A stretch of DNA of 64,000 nucleotides from Azohydromonas aeria. GTDB lineage: Bacteria > Pseudomonadota > Gammaproteobacteria > Burkholderiales > Burkholderiaceae_C. The notes beneath the pieces are model-generated. The model had not been told where the DNA came from. It saw nothing but the letters and a program-made list of their open reading frames with translations, and ran no database searches. Position numbers and translations under genes: made by a program. This document shows, in pieces, positions 40,770-49,845 of this stretch (the first letter of the stretch is position 1; the number at the start of each line of letters is the position of its first letter). Location: positions 62,001-126,000 of the forward strand of contig NZ_VIDQ01000007.1 in NCBI RefSeq assembly GCF_009760915.1, read 5' to 3'.

Positions 40770-41243
40770 ATGCGCAACGCAGTCATCCATGTCACGGCCG
40801 GCTCCTGCCTGGCCGCCCTGCTGCTGGCCGGCGGTGGCCTGCGCGGCGGCGACGAGGGCGGGTTCGCCGCCGAGCCGCGCGGCGGCGGCCGGGGCCTGAC
40901 GCTCGGTGCCGAGGTGCAGCACGTGGACGCCGCCGGGCGGCCGGCGCGCATCGTGCTGACGCTGCGCAACGAGGGCGTCGAGACCGCGACGCACATCCAG
41001 CCACTGGTGCTGCCGGCGGCCTTCAGGCTGCTGCACGACGGCTGCACCGGCGAGCCGCTACCCTCGGCGGCGAGCTGCAGCTACCTGCTTGCGCGCGCCG
41101 CGGACGCGGCGCCCGGCGCCGAGATGGCGCTGCAGGTGCGCTACGACTACGCCGACACGCTGGACCGCAGCGCCGTGGCCGCGCTGCGCTACGAGGCCGG
41201 CGCCGCCGCGGCCACCGTGGCGGCCGCTGCCAGCCAGGACTGA
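40770..41243 (+). CDS. Unknown exported protein
   Basis: 157 residues with a strong GGAGG ribosome binding site. A signal-like N-terminus is present (VIHVTAGSCLAALLLAGGGL). The rest resembles an immunoglobulin-like, CARDB-type fold: LTLGAEVQHVDAAGRPARIV, LTLRNEGVETATHIQPLVLP and a Cys pair (HDGCTGEP, ASCSYLL). Such domains occur in periplasmic or surface proteins. No catalytic motif is seen. It precedes a hybrid histidine kinase by 45 bp and may be co-transcribed with it. Confidence 0.55.
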   Translation: MRNAVIHVTAGSCLAALLLAGGGLRGGDEGGFAAEPRGGGRGLTLGAEVQHVDAAGRPARIVLTLRNEGVETATHIQPLVLPAAFRLLHDGCTGEPLPSAASCSYLLARAADAAPGAEMALQVRYDYADTLDRSAVAALRYEAGAAAATVAAAASQD

Positions 41244-41288
41244 CACGCTTGTTTCGCGCCGCCGCCCCGGCGCGCGGGCGGCGCGGCG

Positions 41289-43550
41289 GTGCCTCGTCAA
41301 CAATGGACGACCCTGCAGTCGCCGGAGGTCGTCTTGGTTGTTGATGTGCGGTGGAGGCGCTGGCTGCTGGCCGCGCTGGCGTGGGGGCTGCCGACGGCCC
41401 TGAACTTCTGGCTGCAGCCCCTCTTCAACGGCCGCATCCCGTGGCTGCCCTACTTTCCCGCGCTGGTGCTCACGGGCTACCACGCCGGCGCCGGGCCGGG
41501 CGCGGCGGTGCTGGTGGGCGCGGCGCTGACCGTGAGCACCTTCTGGTTCGACCCGGTCGGCGTGCCCTGGCCGGTGACCCGGCCCAGCGATCTGCTCATC
41601 GTCGGGCTGTTCCTGCTCTCCGGCGGCATGGTGGTGGCCGTGTCCGCCAGGTCACGCCGGCTGCTGCGCCAGGCGCGCCTGGGCCGCGAGCGGCTGCACC
41701 TGGCGCTCACGGCCGGGCGCATGGCCGCCTGGGACTGGAACGTGGCCAGCGGCGCGGTGAAGTTCTCCGAGGGCGCGCAGGCCCTGTTCGGCAAGACCTG
41801 GTCGCACGTGGACGAGGCCTGGCCGCTGGGCCATCCGGACGACGTCGGGCGCGTGCGCGCCACGGTGAAGGCGGCGCTGCGCGAGGGCAGCCACTACCGC
41901 TTCGTGAGCCGCATGCTGCGCGCCGACACCGGCGAGCTGCGCTGGATCGAGACCCACGGCTGCGTGCACCGCGACCCCGCCGGGCGGCCGCTGCGGGTCT
42001 CGGGCGTGACGGCCGACGTGACCGAGCGCCAGCTGGCGCTGGAGGCCAGCCGCGCCGCCGAGGAGCGCTTCGAGCTGGCGCTGGAGATCGGCAAGGTCAC
42101 GGCCTGGGAATGCGACGCGCAGCGGCGCTACACCTGGATCGCCAACACCGGCTTCGGCCTGCAGCCGGCCGACGTGGTGGGGCGGCGCATCGGCGAGACC
42201 ATCCCGAACGAGGCGCACATGCAGGCGCTGGACCGCGTGTACGCGGCCGGCGAGCCGGTGCAGTTCCAGGTCGAGGGCATCGCGCGCGGCCAGCCCTACC
42301 ACCTGCTGTGCTCGGCGCGCCCGGTCAAGGACGAGGCCGGGCGCGTGGCGCGCGTGGTCGGCGCCTCGGTGGACATCACCGAGCTGGCCGCGGCGCAGGC
42401 GCAGCTGCGCCAGGAAAGCCAGCGCAAGGACGCCTTCCTGGCCACGCTGGCGCACGAGCTGCGCAACCCGATGGCACCGATCCGCTACGCCGTGGCGATG
42501 CTGGGCGGGGACACGCCGGCGCCGGTGCGCGAGCAGGCGCGCGCCGTCATCGAGCGCCAGGCCGCGCACATGGCGCGGCTGCTCGACGACCTGCTCGACA
42601 TGAGCCGCATCACGCGCAACGCCATCGAGCTGCAGCGCGCGGTGCTGGACCTGCGCGCCGTCGTCGAGCAGGCCGCCGACACGGCGCGGCCGGCCTTCGC
42701 GCGGCAGCGGCACCGGCTGGTGGTGTCGCTGCCGCCGGACAGCGTGTGGGTGGACGGCGACTCGACGCGGCTGCAGCAGGTGCTGGGCAACCTGCTGGAC
42801 AACGCCGCCAAGTACACGCCGCCGGGCGGCGAGGTCACGCTACGGCTGGACCGCCAGGGCGCCGAGGCGGTGGTGGCCGTGATCGACAACGGCGTGGGCA
42901 TCGAGCCCGGCGACCAGGCGCAGGTGTTCGAGCTGTTCACGCAGGTGCAGCGCGGCGGCGCCGGCAGCGGCGGCCTGGGCATCGGCCTGGCCGTGGTGCG
43001 GCAGCTGGTGGAGCTGCACGGCGGCAGCGTGCGCGTGCACAGCGAGGGCGCGGGCCGGGGCAGCCGCTTCACGGTGCGGCTGCCGCTGGCCGCGCGCGCG
43101 CCGGCGCCCGACGGCGGCGCCGCCGTGGCGCAGGTGGTGCCGCTGTTCGCGCACGGCCCGGCGGTGCTGGTGGTGGACGACAACCGCGACGCCGCCGACA
43201 GCCTGGCGGCGCTGCTGCGCGCCGGCGGCCACAGCGCCAGCGCGGTCTACGACGGCGCCGCGGCGCTGCAGGCCTTCGACAGCCTGCGCCCGGGCGTGGT
43301 GCTGCTCGACCTGGGGCTGCCCGACCTGTCCGGGCTGGAGGTGGCGCGGCGCCTGCGCGAGCGCGCCCAGGGCGCGCCGCTGACGCTGGTGGCCATCACC
43401 GGCTGGGGCCAGGAGCGCGACCGGGAGGCCACGCGGCAGGCCGGCTTCACGCTGCACCTGGTCAAGCCGGTGGACCCGGCGGCGCTGCAGGCGGTGCTGC
43501 AGCAGGTGCAGGCGGGGATGGGGGAGACGGGGGCGGCGGGTACGGGTTAG
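41289..43550 (+). CDS. Hybrid sensor histidine kinase with membrane, PAS and receiver domains
   Basis: 753 residues if GTG 41289 is used; later GTG/TTG codons are possible. Residues 20-120 hold four hydrophobic helices of DUF4118/MASE-like type (WLLAALAWGLPTALNFWLQP; LLIVGLFLLSGGMVVAV). Two PAS domains follow (TAGRMAAWDWNVASGAVKFS; LEIGKVTAWECDAQRRYTW). HisKA has LAHELRNPMAPI (His389), and the ATPase domain has NLLDNAAKYTPPGG and GLGIGLAVV. A C-terminal receiver has phospho-acceptor Asp674 in LLDLGLPDLSG. It probably works by phosphorelay. The stimulus and partner are unknown. Confidence 0.9.
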   Translation: MPRQQWTTLQSPEVVLVVDVRWRRWLLAALAWGLPTALNFWLQPLFNGRIPWLPYFPALVLTGYHAGAGPGAAVLVGAALTVSTFWFDPVGVPWPVTRPSDLLIVGLFLLSGGMVVAVSARSRRLLRQARLGRERLHLALTAGRMAAWDWNVASGAVKFSEGAQALFGKTWSHVDEAWPLGHPDDVGRVRATVKAALREGSHYRFVSRMLRADTGELRWIETHGCVHRDPAGRPLRVSGVTADVTERQLALEASRAAEERFELALEIGKVTAWECDAQRRYTWIANTGFGLQPADVVGRRIGETIPNEAHMQALDRVYAAGEPVQFQVEGIARGQPYHLLCSARPVKDEAGRVARVVGASVDITELAAAQAQLRQESQRKDAFLATLAHELRNPMAPIRYAVAMLGGDTPAPVREQARAVIERQAAHMARLLDDLLDMSRITRNAIELQRAVLDLRAVVEQAADTARPAFARQRHRLVVSLPPDSVWVDGDSTRLQQVLGNLLDNAAKYTPPGGEVTLRLDRQGAEAVVAVIDNGVGIEPGDQAQVFELFTQVQRGGAGSGGLGIGLAVVRQLVELHGGSVRVHSEGAGRGSRFTVRLPLAARAPAPDGGAAVAQVVPLFAHGPAVLVVDDNRDAADSLAALLRAGGHSASAVYDGAAALQAFDSLRPGVVLLDLGLPDLSGLEVARRLRERAQGAPLTLVAITGWGQERDREATRQAGFTLHLVKPVDPAALQAVLQQVQAGMGETGAAGTG

Positions 43551-43619
43551 GAGGCTGCGGAACCCGTGGCGTTTGCGGCAGCGCCGGGGCCCGCATCTCA
43601 CTTCGGATGCACGGACTCC

Positions 43620-43971
43620 CGCAGCGGCCCGGACCCTCGATGCCGAAGTGGTCCAGCCCCTTGACGAAGCCGATGCCGTCGAAGAGCGCCGCTTCCAGCC
43701 GCCCGTCGGCATGGCGCCGCACCGCGTTGGCCGCGCCGGCGATGGCGGCGACCGGGTCGGCGGGCCGCAGCAGTTGCGCCAGCATCGGCTTGTGCGGGAT
43801 GGTGGCCCGGAAGCCGCCGACCTTGCCGGCCTGCATGCCATGCTCCAGCCAGCCCGGCAGGGCCGCCGCGCTGACCTGCAGCGGCACGACCACCGCGTCC
43901 ACGCCGTGGCGCTGGAACAGCGGGTCGCCCAGGATCCAGAAGACGCGGGTGGAGCCGGTGATGGCGGGCAT
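43620..43971 (-). pseudogene. Truncated shikimate-dehydrogenase-like gene
   Basis: From ATG 43971 the frame reads PAITGSTRVFWILGDP and later VDAVVVPLQVSAAALPGWLE and GFRATIPHKP, the substrate domain of AroE-type enzymes. Between GDP and LFQRHG about a dozen residues are missing, including the Ser-x-Ser shikimate-binding element, so there is an internal in-frame deletion near 43920. After GLDHFGI the similarity stops and the whole NAD(P)-binding domain is absent; the frame runs on into a Pro-rich shadow of the kinase gene. Not functional. Confidence 0.75.
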
Positions 43972-44097
43972 GGGCTCGACTCCCGGCTGAATGGGACTGC
44001 GGGCCGTCGCGCCGGCCCGGAGCAAGCCCGGGCCGCCCGGGCTTTGTCAGAATGCCTTCAAACAACCATCACGGGGCCTGACCGGCCTGCCTCTACC

Positions 44098-44628
44098 GTG
44101 CGCATATCCAAAGCCGCCCAGGACCGGGAAGCCGAAATCGCCCGCCGCGTGCTGCGGCACTGGCACGAGGCCGTGCCGAACGACCGCATGGCGCACCTGG
44201 TCAAGGACACCATGCGCGCCTTCGACCGCTCGCTGCGCGCGCGGCTGGCGCGGCACGAGGTGCAGATGGGGCACTGGGTCTACCTGCGCATCCTCTGGGA
44301 GCGCGACGGGCTGACCAAGCGCGAGCTCAGCGTCGAGGCCGGCGTGGCCGAGCCCACCACCTTCATCGCGCTGCGGGCGATGGAGTCGCTGGGCTACGTC
44401 ACGCTGGAGCAGCGCGCCGACAACCGCAAGAACGTCTACGTGTTCCTCACCGCCCGCGGCCGCAAGCTCAAGGAACTGCTGGTGCCGCTGGCCGAAGAAG
44501 TGAACGCCATCGCGCTGCACGGCATCCCCGAGGGCGAGGCGGCCGCCGCGCGCCGCGCGCTGCTGACGATGCTGGACAACCTCTCGCGCGACGAGGCCGC
44601 GGGAGGCGAGGCGCCGGCGCCGGGCTGA
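44098..44628 (+). CDS. MarR-family transcriptional regulator
   Basis: 176 residues from GTG 44098. The winged helix is clear: LTKRELSVEAGVAEPTTFIA as helix-turn-helix and LEQRADNRKNVYVFLTARGR as wing. It probably controls the neighbouring aldolase/TctC genes in response to an aromatic or organic acid (inference). Its TGA abuts the complementary stop of the convergent aldolase gene with no spacer (TGATCA at 44626-44631). Confidence 0.88.
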   Translation: MRISKAAQDREAEIARRVLRHWHEAVPNDRMAHLVKDTMRAFDRSLRARLARHEVQMGHWVYLRILWERDGLTKRELSVEAGVAEPTTFIALRAMESLGYVTLEQRADNRKNVYVFLTARGRKLKELLVPLAEEVNAIALHGIPEGEAAAARRALLTMLDNLSRDEAAGGEAPAPG

Positions 44629-45357
44629 TCAGGCCTGCCGCGCCGCGCGCGCCTGCGCCCGCCACAGGTTCCACGGCCGGTCCACCTGCCCCTCCGTGGT
44701 GTGGCCGGCGTCGGCTTCCTCGGGCGTGAGGTACTCCACCTCGCCCAGCGGCAGCGACTGCAGCAGCAGCCGCGCGTTGACCTCGGTGTAGACGGCGCGG
44801 TAGACGGCCAGGCGCAGCGAGTCGGCCACCACGGTGCAGCCGTGGCCGCGCATGAGCACCACGCGCGCAGCGCCGAGCGTGCGCGCCAGCGCGGCGCCAA
44901 GCTCGCGGCTGCGGATGAGCAGGTCCGTCGCGTCGCCGGCGTGGTCGCGGATCTCGAACAGCGGCGGCCCCTCGCCTAGGAAGCCGCACATGTGGCAGGC
45001 CGGGCGCAGCCGCGCGCCCTTCACGATGCCGAAGGGCAGCACCGCCGGCGAGTGGTTGTGCACCACCGCCACCACGTCGGGCCGGGCGCGGTAGATCTCG
45101 CTGTGGATGAAGCGCTCCAGGTACGGCCGCGGCGCGTCGGGGGCCACCGCCTCGCCGCTGGCGACCTCGTACTCGACGACGTCGGCCGCCGTCACCTGCG
45201 CCGGCGCCATGTTGCGCGCCAGCAGGAAGCGCCCGGGATCGCGGTCGTTGCGCACGCTCACGTGGCCGAAGGCGTCCACGATGCCCTGGTGGAACAGGAT
45301 GTGGTTCGCATCCACCAGGTCCTCGACCAGTCCGGGGCTGGCGTCGATGTCGGGCAT
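44629..45357 (-). CDS. Class II aldolase/adducin-family protein
   Basis: 242 residues from ATG 45357, with GGAG eight bases before it. The zinc-site motifs of the family are present: VVAVVHNHSPAVLPFGI (His pair) and MRGHGCTVVADSL. HGHV-type GHVSVRN near the start binds phosphate in relatives. Members are aldolases, epimerases or decarboxylases of hydroxy-acids; the substrate is not evident. It starts just after the TctC gene (5 bp beyond its stop) and so forms a minus-strand pair, with uptake of a carboxylate followed by cleavage a reasonable guess. Confidence 0.85.
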   Translation of the reverse strand: MPDIDASPGLVEDLVDANHILFHQGIVDAFGHVSVRNDRDPGRFLLARNMAPAQVTAADVVEYEVASGEAVAPDAPRPYLERFIHSEIYRARPDVVAVVHNHSPAVLPFGIVKGARLRPACHMCGFLGEGPPLFEIRDHAGDATDLLIRSRELGAALARTLGAARVVLMRGHGCTVVADSLRLAVYRAVYTEVNARLLLQSLPLGEVEYLTPEEADAGHTTEGQVDRPWNLWRAQARAARQA

Positions 45358-45362
45358 GGCCG

Positions 45363-46334
45363 TCACTCCGGCTGGATGTGGTGCTGCCGGATGAAGGCGC
45401 CCCAGTTCTGCTGCTCTTCCCTGAGCGAGGCGGCGAACTCCTCGGGCGTGTCGGCCACCGGCTCCAGCGCCTGCTGCTCCAGGCGCCGCGCGGTGGCGGG
45501 CTCCTTCATCGCCTTCTGGATCTCGGCGGCCAGGCGTTTCACGACCGGCTGCGGCGTCTTCGCCGGCACCATCACCGAGAACGAGGTGAAGGCCTTGATG
45601 CCCGGCACCCCGGCCTCGGCCAGCGTGGGCACGCCGGGCAGCAGCGCGGTCCTGTCGGTCACGGCCAGGGCCCGGACCTTGCCCGCGTCGATGTACTGCC
45701 GCACGCTGGCCAGGTCGGTGAGCATGAAGTTGACGCGCCCGCCCAGCAGGTCCTGGTAGGCCGGACCCACGCCCTTGTACGGGATGTGGTTGAACTGCGC
45801 GCCGGTGGCGGCCTCGATCATGCGCACGCCGATGTAGAGCGGGCTGCCCACGCCGGCGGTGCCGTAGAACAGGCTGCCGGGCTCGCGCTTGCCGCGCTCG
45901 ACCAGCTCGCGCAGCGTCCGCGCGTTGGCGCCGGGATGGGCCACGACGACCATCGGCGCGATCACGCCACGCGTCACCGGCGCGAGGTCGCGGAACACGT
46001 CGTAGCTCAGCGACCTGTACAGCGCCGGGTTGATGCCCAGCGACGAGTTCGAAGCCACCAGCACGGTGTAGCCGTCGGGCGCGGCCTTGGCGACGTGGGT
46101 CGCGCCGATGGCGCCGCTGGCGCCGGGCTTGTTGTCCACCACGAAGCTCTGCTTCATCTGCTCCGTGAGCGCCTGCGCCAGGATGCGGCCGTAGGCGTCG
46201 GTGCCGCCACCGGCCGAGGAGGGCACCACCACCGTCACCGGCTTCGAAGGCCAGTCCCCCTGCGCCTGTGCCTGTGCCGGCACCACCGCGGCCGAGGCCA
46301 GCAGCAGCGCCAGCGCGCCCATCGCGTACTTCAT
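45363..46334 (-). CDS. Bug/TctC-family periplasmic binding protein
   Basis: 323 residues; GGAGA precedes ATG 46334. A signal peptide ends after AQAQA. The family pattern is clear: WPSKPVTVVVPSSAGGGTDA, VDNKPGASGAIGATHVAKAA, GYTVLVASNSSLGINPALY, HIPYKGVGPAYQDLLGGRVN and LPGVPTLAEAGVPG. Such proteins bind carboxylates and are very numerous in Burkholderiales, often without TctAB permeases nearby, as here. Confidence 0.93.
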   Translation of the reverse strand: MKYAMGALALLLASAAVVPAQAQAQGDWPSKPVTVVVPSSAGGGTDAYGRILAQALTEQMKQSFVVDNKPGASGAIGATHVAKAAPDGYTVLVASNSSLGINPALYRSLSYDVFRDLAPVTRGVIAPMVVVAHPGANARTLRELVERGKREPGSLFYGTAGVGSPLYIGVRMIEAATGAQFNHIPYKGVGPAYQDLLGGRVNFMLTDLASVRQYIDAGKVRALAVTDRTALLPGVPTLAEAGVPGIKAFTSFSVMVPAKTPQPVVKRLAAEIQKAMKEPATARRLEQQALEPVADTPEEFAASLREEQQNWGAFIRQHHIQPE

Positions 46335-46507
46335 CAGGTTGTCTCCGTGCGCCGTGAAAAACATAGCCATCTAAGTTAATGCATGGCGCCGCGCCTGCCC
46401 ACCATGGCTTACCCGTGGTGGCGGGGCAGGGCGCGTGCCGCGGCGGCCCCGGCGCGCGGTGCGATCATGCAGGCGTGGGCGCGCGCGTGGCGCGCCGGGG
46501 AGCTGGT

Positions 46508-47125
46508 TTGAGAAGCGAACGCCTGTGCGTCTATGTGCTGGCCTTCTGGTCGGGCTGTTTCGTGATGGCGCTGGAGCTGCTGGGGGCGCGGGCGCTGGGC
46601 CCCTACTTCGGCTCGGGCATCTACGTCTGGGGCGCGGTGATCACCCTCTTCATGCTGTCGCTGTCGCTGGGCTACCTCATCGGCGGCAGCCTGTCGGCGC
46701 GCGGGCCCAGCCTGGCGCGCCTGAGCGCGCTGGTGCTGCTGGCCATGGCCGCGGCGCTGCCCTGCGCGCTGGCGCAGGAGCCGATCCTGGAGGCGGTGGC
46801 CGCGCGCATCGAGGACGCGCGCTACGGCGCGCTGGCCGGCTCGGTGGCGCTGTTCTTCCTGCCCATCACGGTGTCGGGCACCGTGTCGCCCTACGCGGTG
46901 CGGCTGCTGGTGGACCGGCTGGGCTCGGCCGGGCGCGTGGCGGGCTGGGTGTTCTTCGTCTCGACGCTGGGCAGCACCATCGGCACGCTGGCCACGTCGT
47001 TCTACCTGGTGCTGGTCTTCGACCTGGACCAGATCATGGCCGGGCTGCTGGCCACCTCGGCCGGTATCGGGCTGGCGGGCCTGGCCGTGGCCAGGGGAAA
47101 GGGCGGCCATGTGGCGGCGGCGTGA
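46508..47125 (+). CDS. Membrane half of a split spermidine-synthase-like pair
   Basis: 205 residues from TTG 46508, which has GGGGAG upstream; no suitable ATG exists. Six hydrophobic helices are visible (for example VYVLAFWSGCFVMALELLGA; LFFLPITVSGTVSPYAVRLL; GWVFFVSTLGSTIGTLATSF). The motifs MALELLGARALGPYFGSGIY and GTVSPYAVRL are those of the membrane domain of 'fused MFS/spermidine synthase' proteins. Here the catalytic-like domain is in the next gene, which overlaps by 17 bp. Function unknown. Confidence 0.78.
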   Translation: MRSERLCVYVLAFWSGCFVMALELLGARALGPYFGSGIYVWGAVITLFMLSLSLGYLIGGSLSARGPSLARLSALVLLAMAAALPCALAQEPILEAVAARIEDARYGALAGSVALFFLPITVSGTVSPYAVRLLVDRLGSAGRVAGWVFFVSTLGSTIGTLATSFYLVLVFDLDQIMAGLLATSAGIGLAGLAVARGKGGHVAAA

Positions 47126-48011
47126 TGTCCTGATGGTTGCGCTGGCACCGGCACTGGCGCTGCCGGCCGGCCGCGCGGCGGCGGCCGAGCGCGTGATCCA
47201 CACCGAGAAGTCGGCCTACCGCAACATCCTGGTGTACGAGCGCGAGGACCGGCGCTGCCTGCAGTTCGGGCGCGACGCGCGCGTGGCGCAGACCTGCGTC
47301 TCGCTCGACAACCCCGACGACCTGCTCTTCGACTACTACCGCATGCTGCTGGGCGCGCTGTACCTGGGGCCGGAACCGAAGCGCGTGCTGGTGCTGGGCC
47401 TGGGCGGCGGCGTGCTGCCGATGGCGCTGCAGAAGCTGCTGCCGCAGGCCGGCATCGACTGCGTGGAGATCGACCCGGCCGTGGTGCGCGTGGCCGGCAG
47501 CCATTTCGGCTTCGCGCCGGGGCCGCGCATGCAGGTCTTCACCGAGGACGGGCGCGTCTTCGTCAAGCGCGCGCTGCGCCAGCAGCGGCAGTACGACCTG
47601 ATCCTGCACGACGTGTTCGACCACAACTACATTCCGGAGCACATGGTCACGCGCGAGTACCTCGGCGAGCTGCTCGGGGTGCTGGCGCCGCAGGGCGTGA
47701 TCGGCACCAACACCTTTTCCTGGAGCAGCCTGTACGCCGCGGAGTCGGCCACGCACTTCAGCGTGTTCGGGCCGTTCTACAACCTGGTGAACCCGCGTCG
47801 GCACAACCGCGTGATCCTGGCGCGCAAGGGCGGGCTGCCGCCCATGGCCGAGGTGCGCACGCGCGCCGCCGCGCTCGACGGCCCGCTGCGCCGCTTCAGC
47901 GTGACGCCGGAATGGCTGCTGCCGCTGTTCGAGACCGGCACGCGCTGGCCCGAAGGCACGCGGCTGCTGACGGACAAGTTCGCGCCGGCGAACCTGATGA
48001 ACGGGCGCTGA
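47109..48011 (+). CDS. Spermidine-synthase-like protein with exported-type N-terminus
   Basis: 300 residues. The N-terminus MWRRRDVLMVALAPALALPA and an AAA site looks like an export signal, with an Arg run of Tat type. The core is a Rossmann methyltransferase fold: RVLVLGLGGGVLPMALQKLL, VEIDPAVVRVAGSHF, FTEDGRVFVKRAL and YDLILHDVFDHNYIPEHM. The usual polyamine-synthase Asp positions are partly present. If exported it would have no obvious source of decarboxylated S-adenosylmethionine, so a spermidine synthase role is doubtful. It overlaps the membrane partner gene. Confidence 0.75.
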   Translation: MWRRRDVLMVALAPALALPAGRAAAAERVIHTEKSAYRNILVYEREDRRCLQFGRDARVAQTCVSLDNPDDLLFDYYRMLLGALYLGPEPKRVLVLGLGGGVLPMALQKLLPQAGIDCVEIDPAVVRVAGSHFGFAPGPRMQVFTEDGRVFVKRALRQQRQYDLILHDVFDHNYIPEHMVTREYLGELLGVLAPQGVIGTNTFSWSSLYAAESATHFSVFGPFYNLVNPRRHNRVILARKGGLPPMAEVRTRAAALDGPLRRFSVTPEWLLPLFETGTRWPEGTRLLTDKFAPANLMNGR

Positions 48012-48034
48012 ACGGGGGGCGCCGGCTTAGCCCG

Positions 48035-48742
48035 TCACCGCGCCGACCCCACCGTCAGCGCCACCTCGCCCACGCCCTCGACGTGGCCGGTGATGCGGTC
48101 GCCCGGCACCACCGCGCCCACGCCTTCGGGCGTGCCGGTGTAGATCAGGTCGCCGGGCTGCAGGTGATAGAACAGCGACAGGTCCGCGACGATCTCCCGG
48201 ATGTTCCAGATGAGCTTGTTGACGTCGGACTGCTGCTTCGCCTGCCCGTTGACCGCCAGCGCGATGGCGCCCTGCTCGATGACCACGCCGGGCATCGGCA
48301 CCACCTCGCCGCACACCGCCGACTGCTCGAAGTCCTTGCCCAGGTCCCACGGCCGGCCCTTGTCGCGCGCGGCCAGCTGCAGGTCGCGCCGCGTCATGTC
48401 CAGGCCGCAGGCGTAGCCGTAGATGAGCTCGTGCGCGTCCTCGGCCTTCACCTCGAAGCCGGGCTTGCCCACCACCAGCACCAGCTCCATCTCGAAGTGG
48501 TAGTTCTTCGTCTGCGGCGGGTAGGCGACCGTGGCGCCGGAGGGCACGAGGGCCTGCGCCGACTTGGTGAAGTAGAACGGCCGCTCTGCCGACTTGTCCA
48601 CCGGCTTGCCCATCTCGACGGCATGCGCGTGGTAGTTGCGCCCGACGCAGAAGATGCGGTTCACCGGCAGGCGCGCGGACTGGCCGCGCACGGGCAGCGA
48701 GGGCGTGGCAGGCGGGGTCCAGAGGTACGTGGCTTGGGTCAT
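48035..48742 (-). CDS. Fumarylpyruvate hydrolase (FAH family)
   Basis: 235 residues from ATG 48742 (an in-frame TTG lies 30 bp upstream). FAH-fold motifs: IFCVGRNYHAHAVEMGKPVD, PFYFTKSAQALVPSGATVAY, NYHFEMELVLVVGK with metal-binding acids, and YTGTPEGVGAVVPGD. It splits fumarylpyruvate to fumarate and pyruvate, the last step of gentisate breakdown. It is last in a minus-strand cluster with gentisate dioxygenase 45 bp upstream. Other acylpyruvase substrates are possible. Confidence 0.88.
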   Translation of the reverse strand: MTQATYLWTPPATPSLPVRGQSARLPVNRIFCVGRNYHAHAVEMGKPVDKSAERPFYFTKSAQALVPSGATVAYPPQTKNYHFEMELVLVVGKPGFEVKAEDAHELIYGYACGLDMTRRDLQLAARDKGRPWDLGKDFEQSAVCGEVVPMPGVVIEQGAIALAVNGQAKQQSDVNKLIWNIREIVADLSLFYHLQPGDLIYTGTPEGVGAVVPGDRITGHVEGVGEVALTVGSAR

Positions 48743-48787
48743 GAGGGTTTCCAGGGAAGGATGTGAAGGCAACCGACAGGGCAGGGC

Positions 48788-49825
48788 TCAGCCCCGGTTC
48801 TCGAACACGCCCAGCTTCCGGTGCAGCGGCGTCTCGTCGGCCATGAACAGGAAGGCGGGCTCGGAAGACGAGCCGTTGGCAAGCGTCACCGCGCTGAAGC
48901 CCGGCGCGCAGCAGGTGTCGGCCTCGGACAGCGTGAAGCGCTCGCCCCCGATGCGCGCCTCGGCGGCGCCCTCAATGAGGTGGAACACGCAGGCCGGCGA
49001 GCGCACCGGCAGCCGCAGGCTCTGGTCCGGGCGCAGCATCAGCGCGTAGAAGCCCAGGATGTTGAGCGCGTCGGCGCCGGTCTCCGGATTGACGTAGCCG
49101 ACCTGCACCGCCTCCAGCGCCGGCTGGTCCGCGGCCAGCGACTGCAGCGCCGCGCGCGCCTCGACCCAGGGATAGCGCAGCATCGGGTACGCCCTGGCCG
49201 AGCGCTGGAACACCGGCATCGGCACCACGCCGCTGCGCGTCCAGGCGCGCTCGCCGTGGCCGGGCTTCACCGCCTGGCGCGGGCCGTCCACGTGGTAGGA
49301 GGCCTCCATGTAGTACACGAGCGGCAGGTCCAGCACGTCGAGCCACACCACGGGTTCATCGCCGTCGTGGCCGTGGTCATGCCACAGGCCCGTGGGCGTG
49401 AGGATCAGGTCGCCACGGCGCATGGGGCACTTCTCGCCGTCCACGTTGGTCCAGGCCCCCTCGCCCTCGACCACCATGCGCACCGCGTTGGGCGTGTGCC
49501 GGTGCGACGGCGCCCACTCGCCGGGCAGCAGCAGCTGCATGCCCAGGTACATGGCAGCGCTGGCCTGCATCTTCTCCAGGCCATGGCCGGGGTTGGCCAG
49601 CACCAGCACGCGGCGCTCGGCGCGCTCGATCGGCGTGAGCTCGCCGGCCTGCAGCAGCAGCGGGCGCAGCGCGGCATACGACCAGTGCGTGGGCCGGGTG
49701 GCCGGGCGCGGCTGGCCCGGCGGCAGCACGGCGCGCAGGCTGGGCCACAGCGGCACCAGGTTCTGCGCCCGCAGCGCCTGCACGTAGTCGGCGGGCAGGT
49801 CTTCCAGGCGGCCCAGTTCGTTCAT
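48788..49825 (-). CDS. Gentisate 1,2-dioxygenase
   Basis: 345 residues, usual length; GAGGAG precedes ATG 49825. Two cupin domains are visible. The first has the iron ligands in APSHRHTPNAVRMVVEGEG and the acid GDLILTPTGLWHDHGHDGDE. The second is near VFHLIEGAAEARIGGERFTL. It opens gentisate between C1 and C2 to maleylpyruvate, using Fe(II). The order hydroxylase-dioxygenase-hydrolase matches a 3-hydroxybenzoate/gentisate route. Confidence 0.92.
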   Translation of the reverse strand: MNELGRLEDLPADYVQALRAQNLVPLWPSLRAVLPPGQPRPATRPTHWSYAALRPLLLQAGELTPIERAERRVLVLANPGHGLEKMQASAAMYLGMQLLLPGEWAPSHRHTPNAVRMVVEGEGAWTNVDGEKCPMRRGDLILTPTGLWHDHGHDGDEPVVWLDVLDLPLVYYMEASYHVDGPRQAVKPGHGERAWTRSGVVPMPVFQRSARAYPMLRYPWVEARAALQSLAADQPALEAVQVGYVNPETGADALNILGFYALMLRPDQSLRLPVRSPACVFHLIEGAAEARIGGERFTLSEADTCCAPGFSAVTLANGSSSEPAFLFMADETPLHRKLGVFENRG

Positions 49826-49845
49826 GCCTTGTCTCCTCGTGTGCT

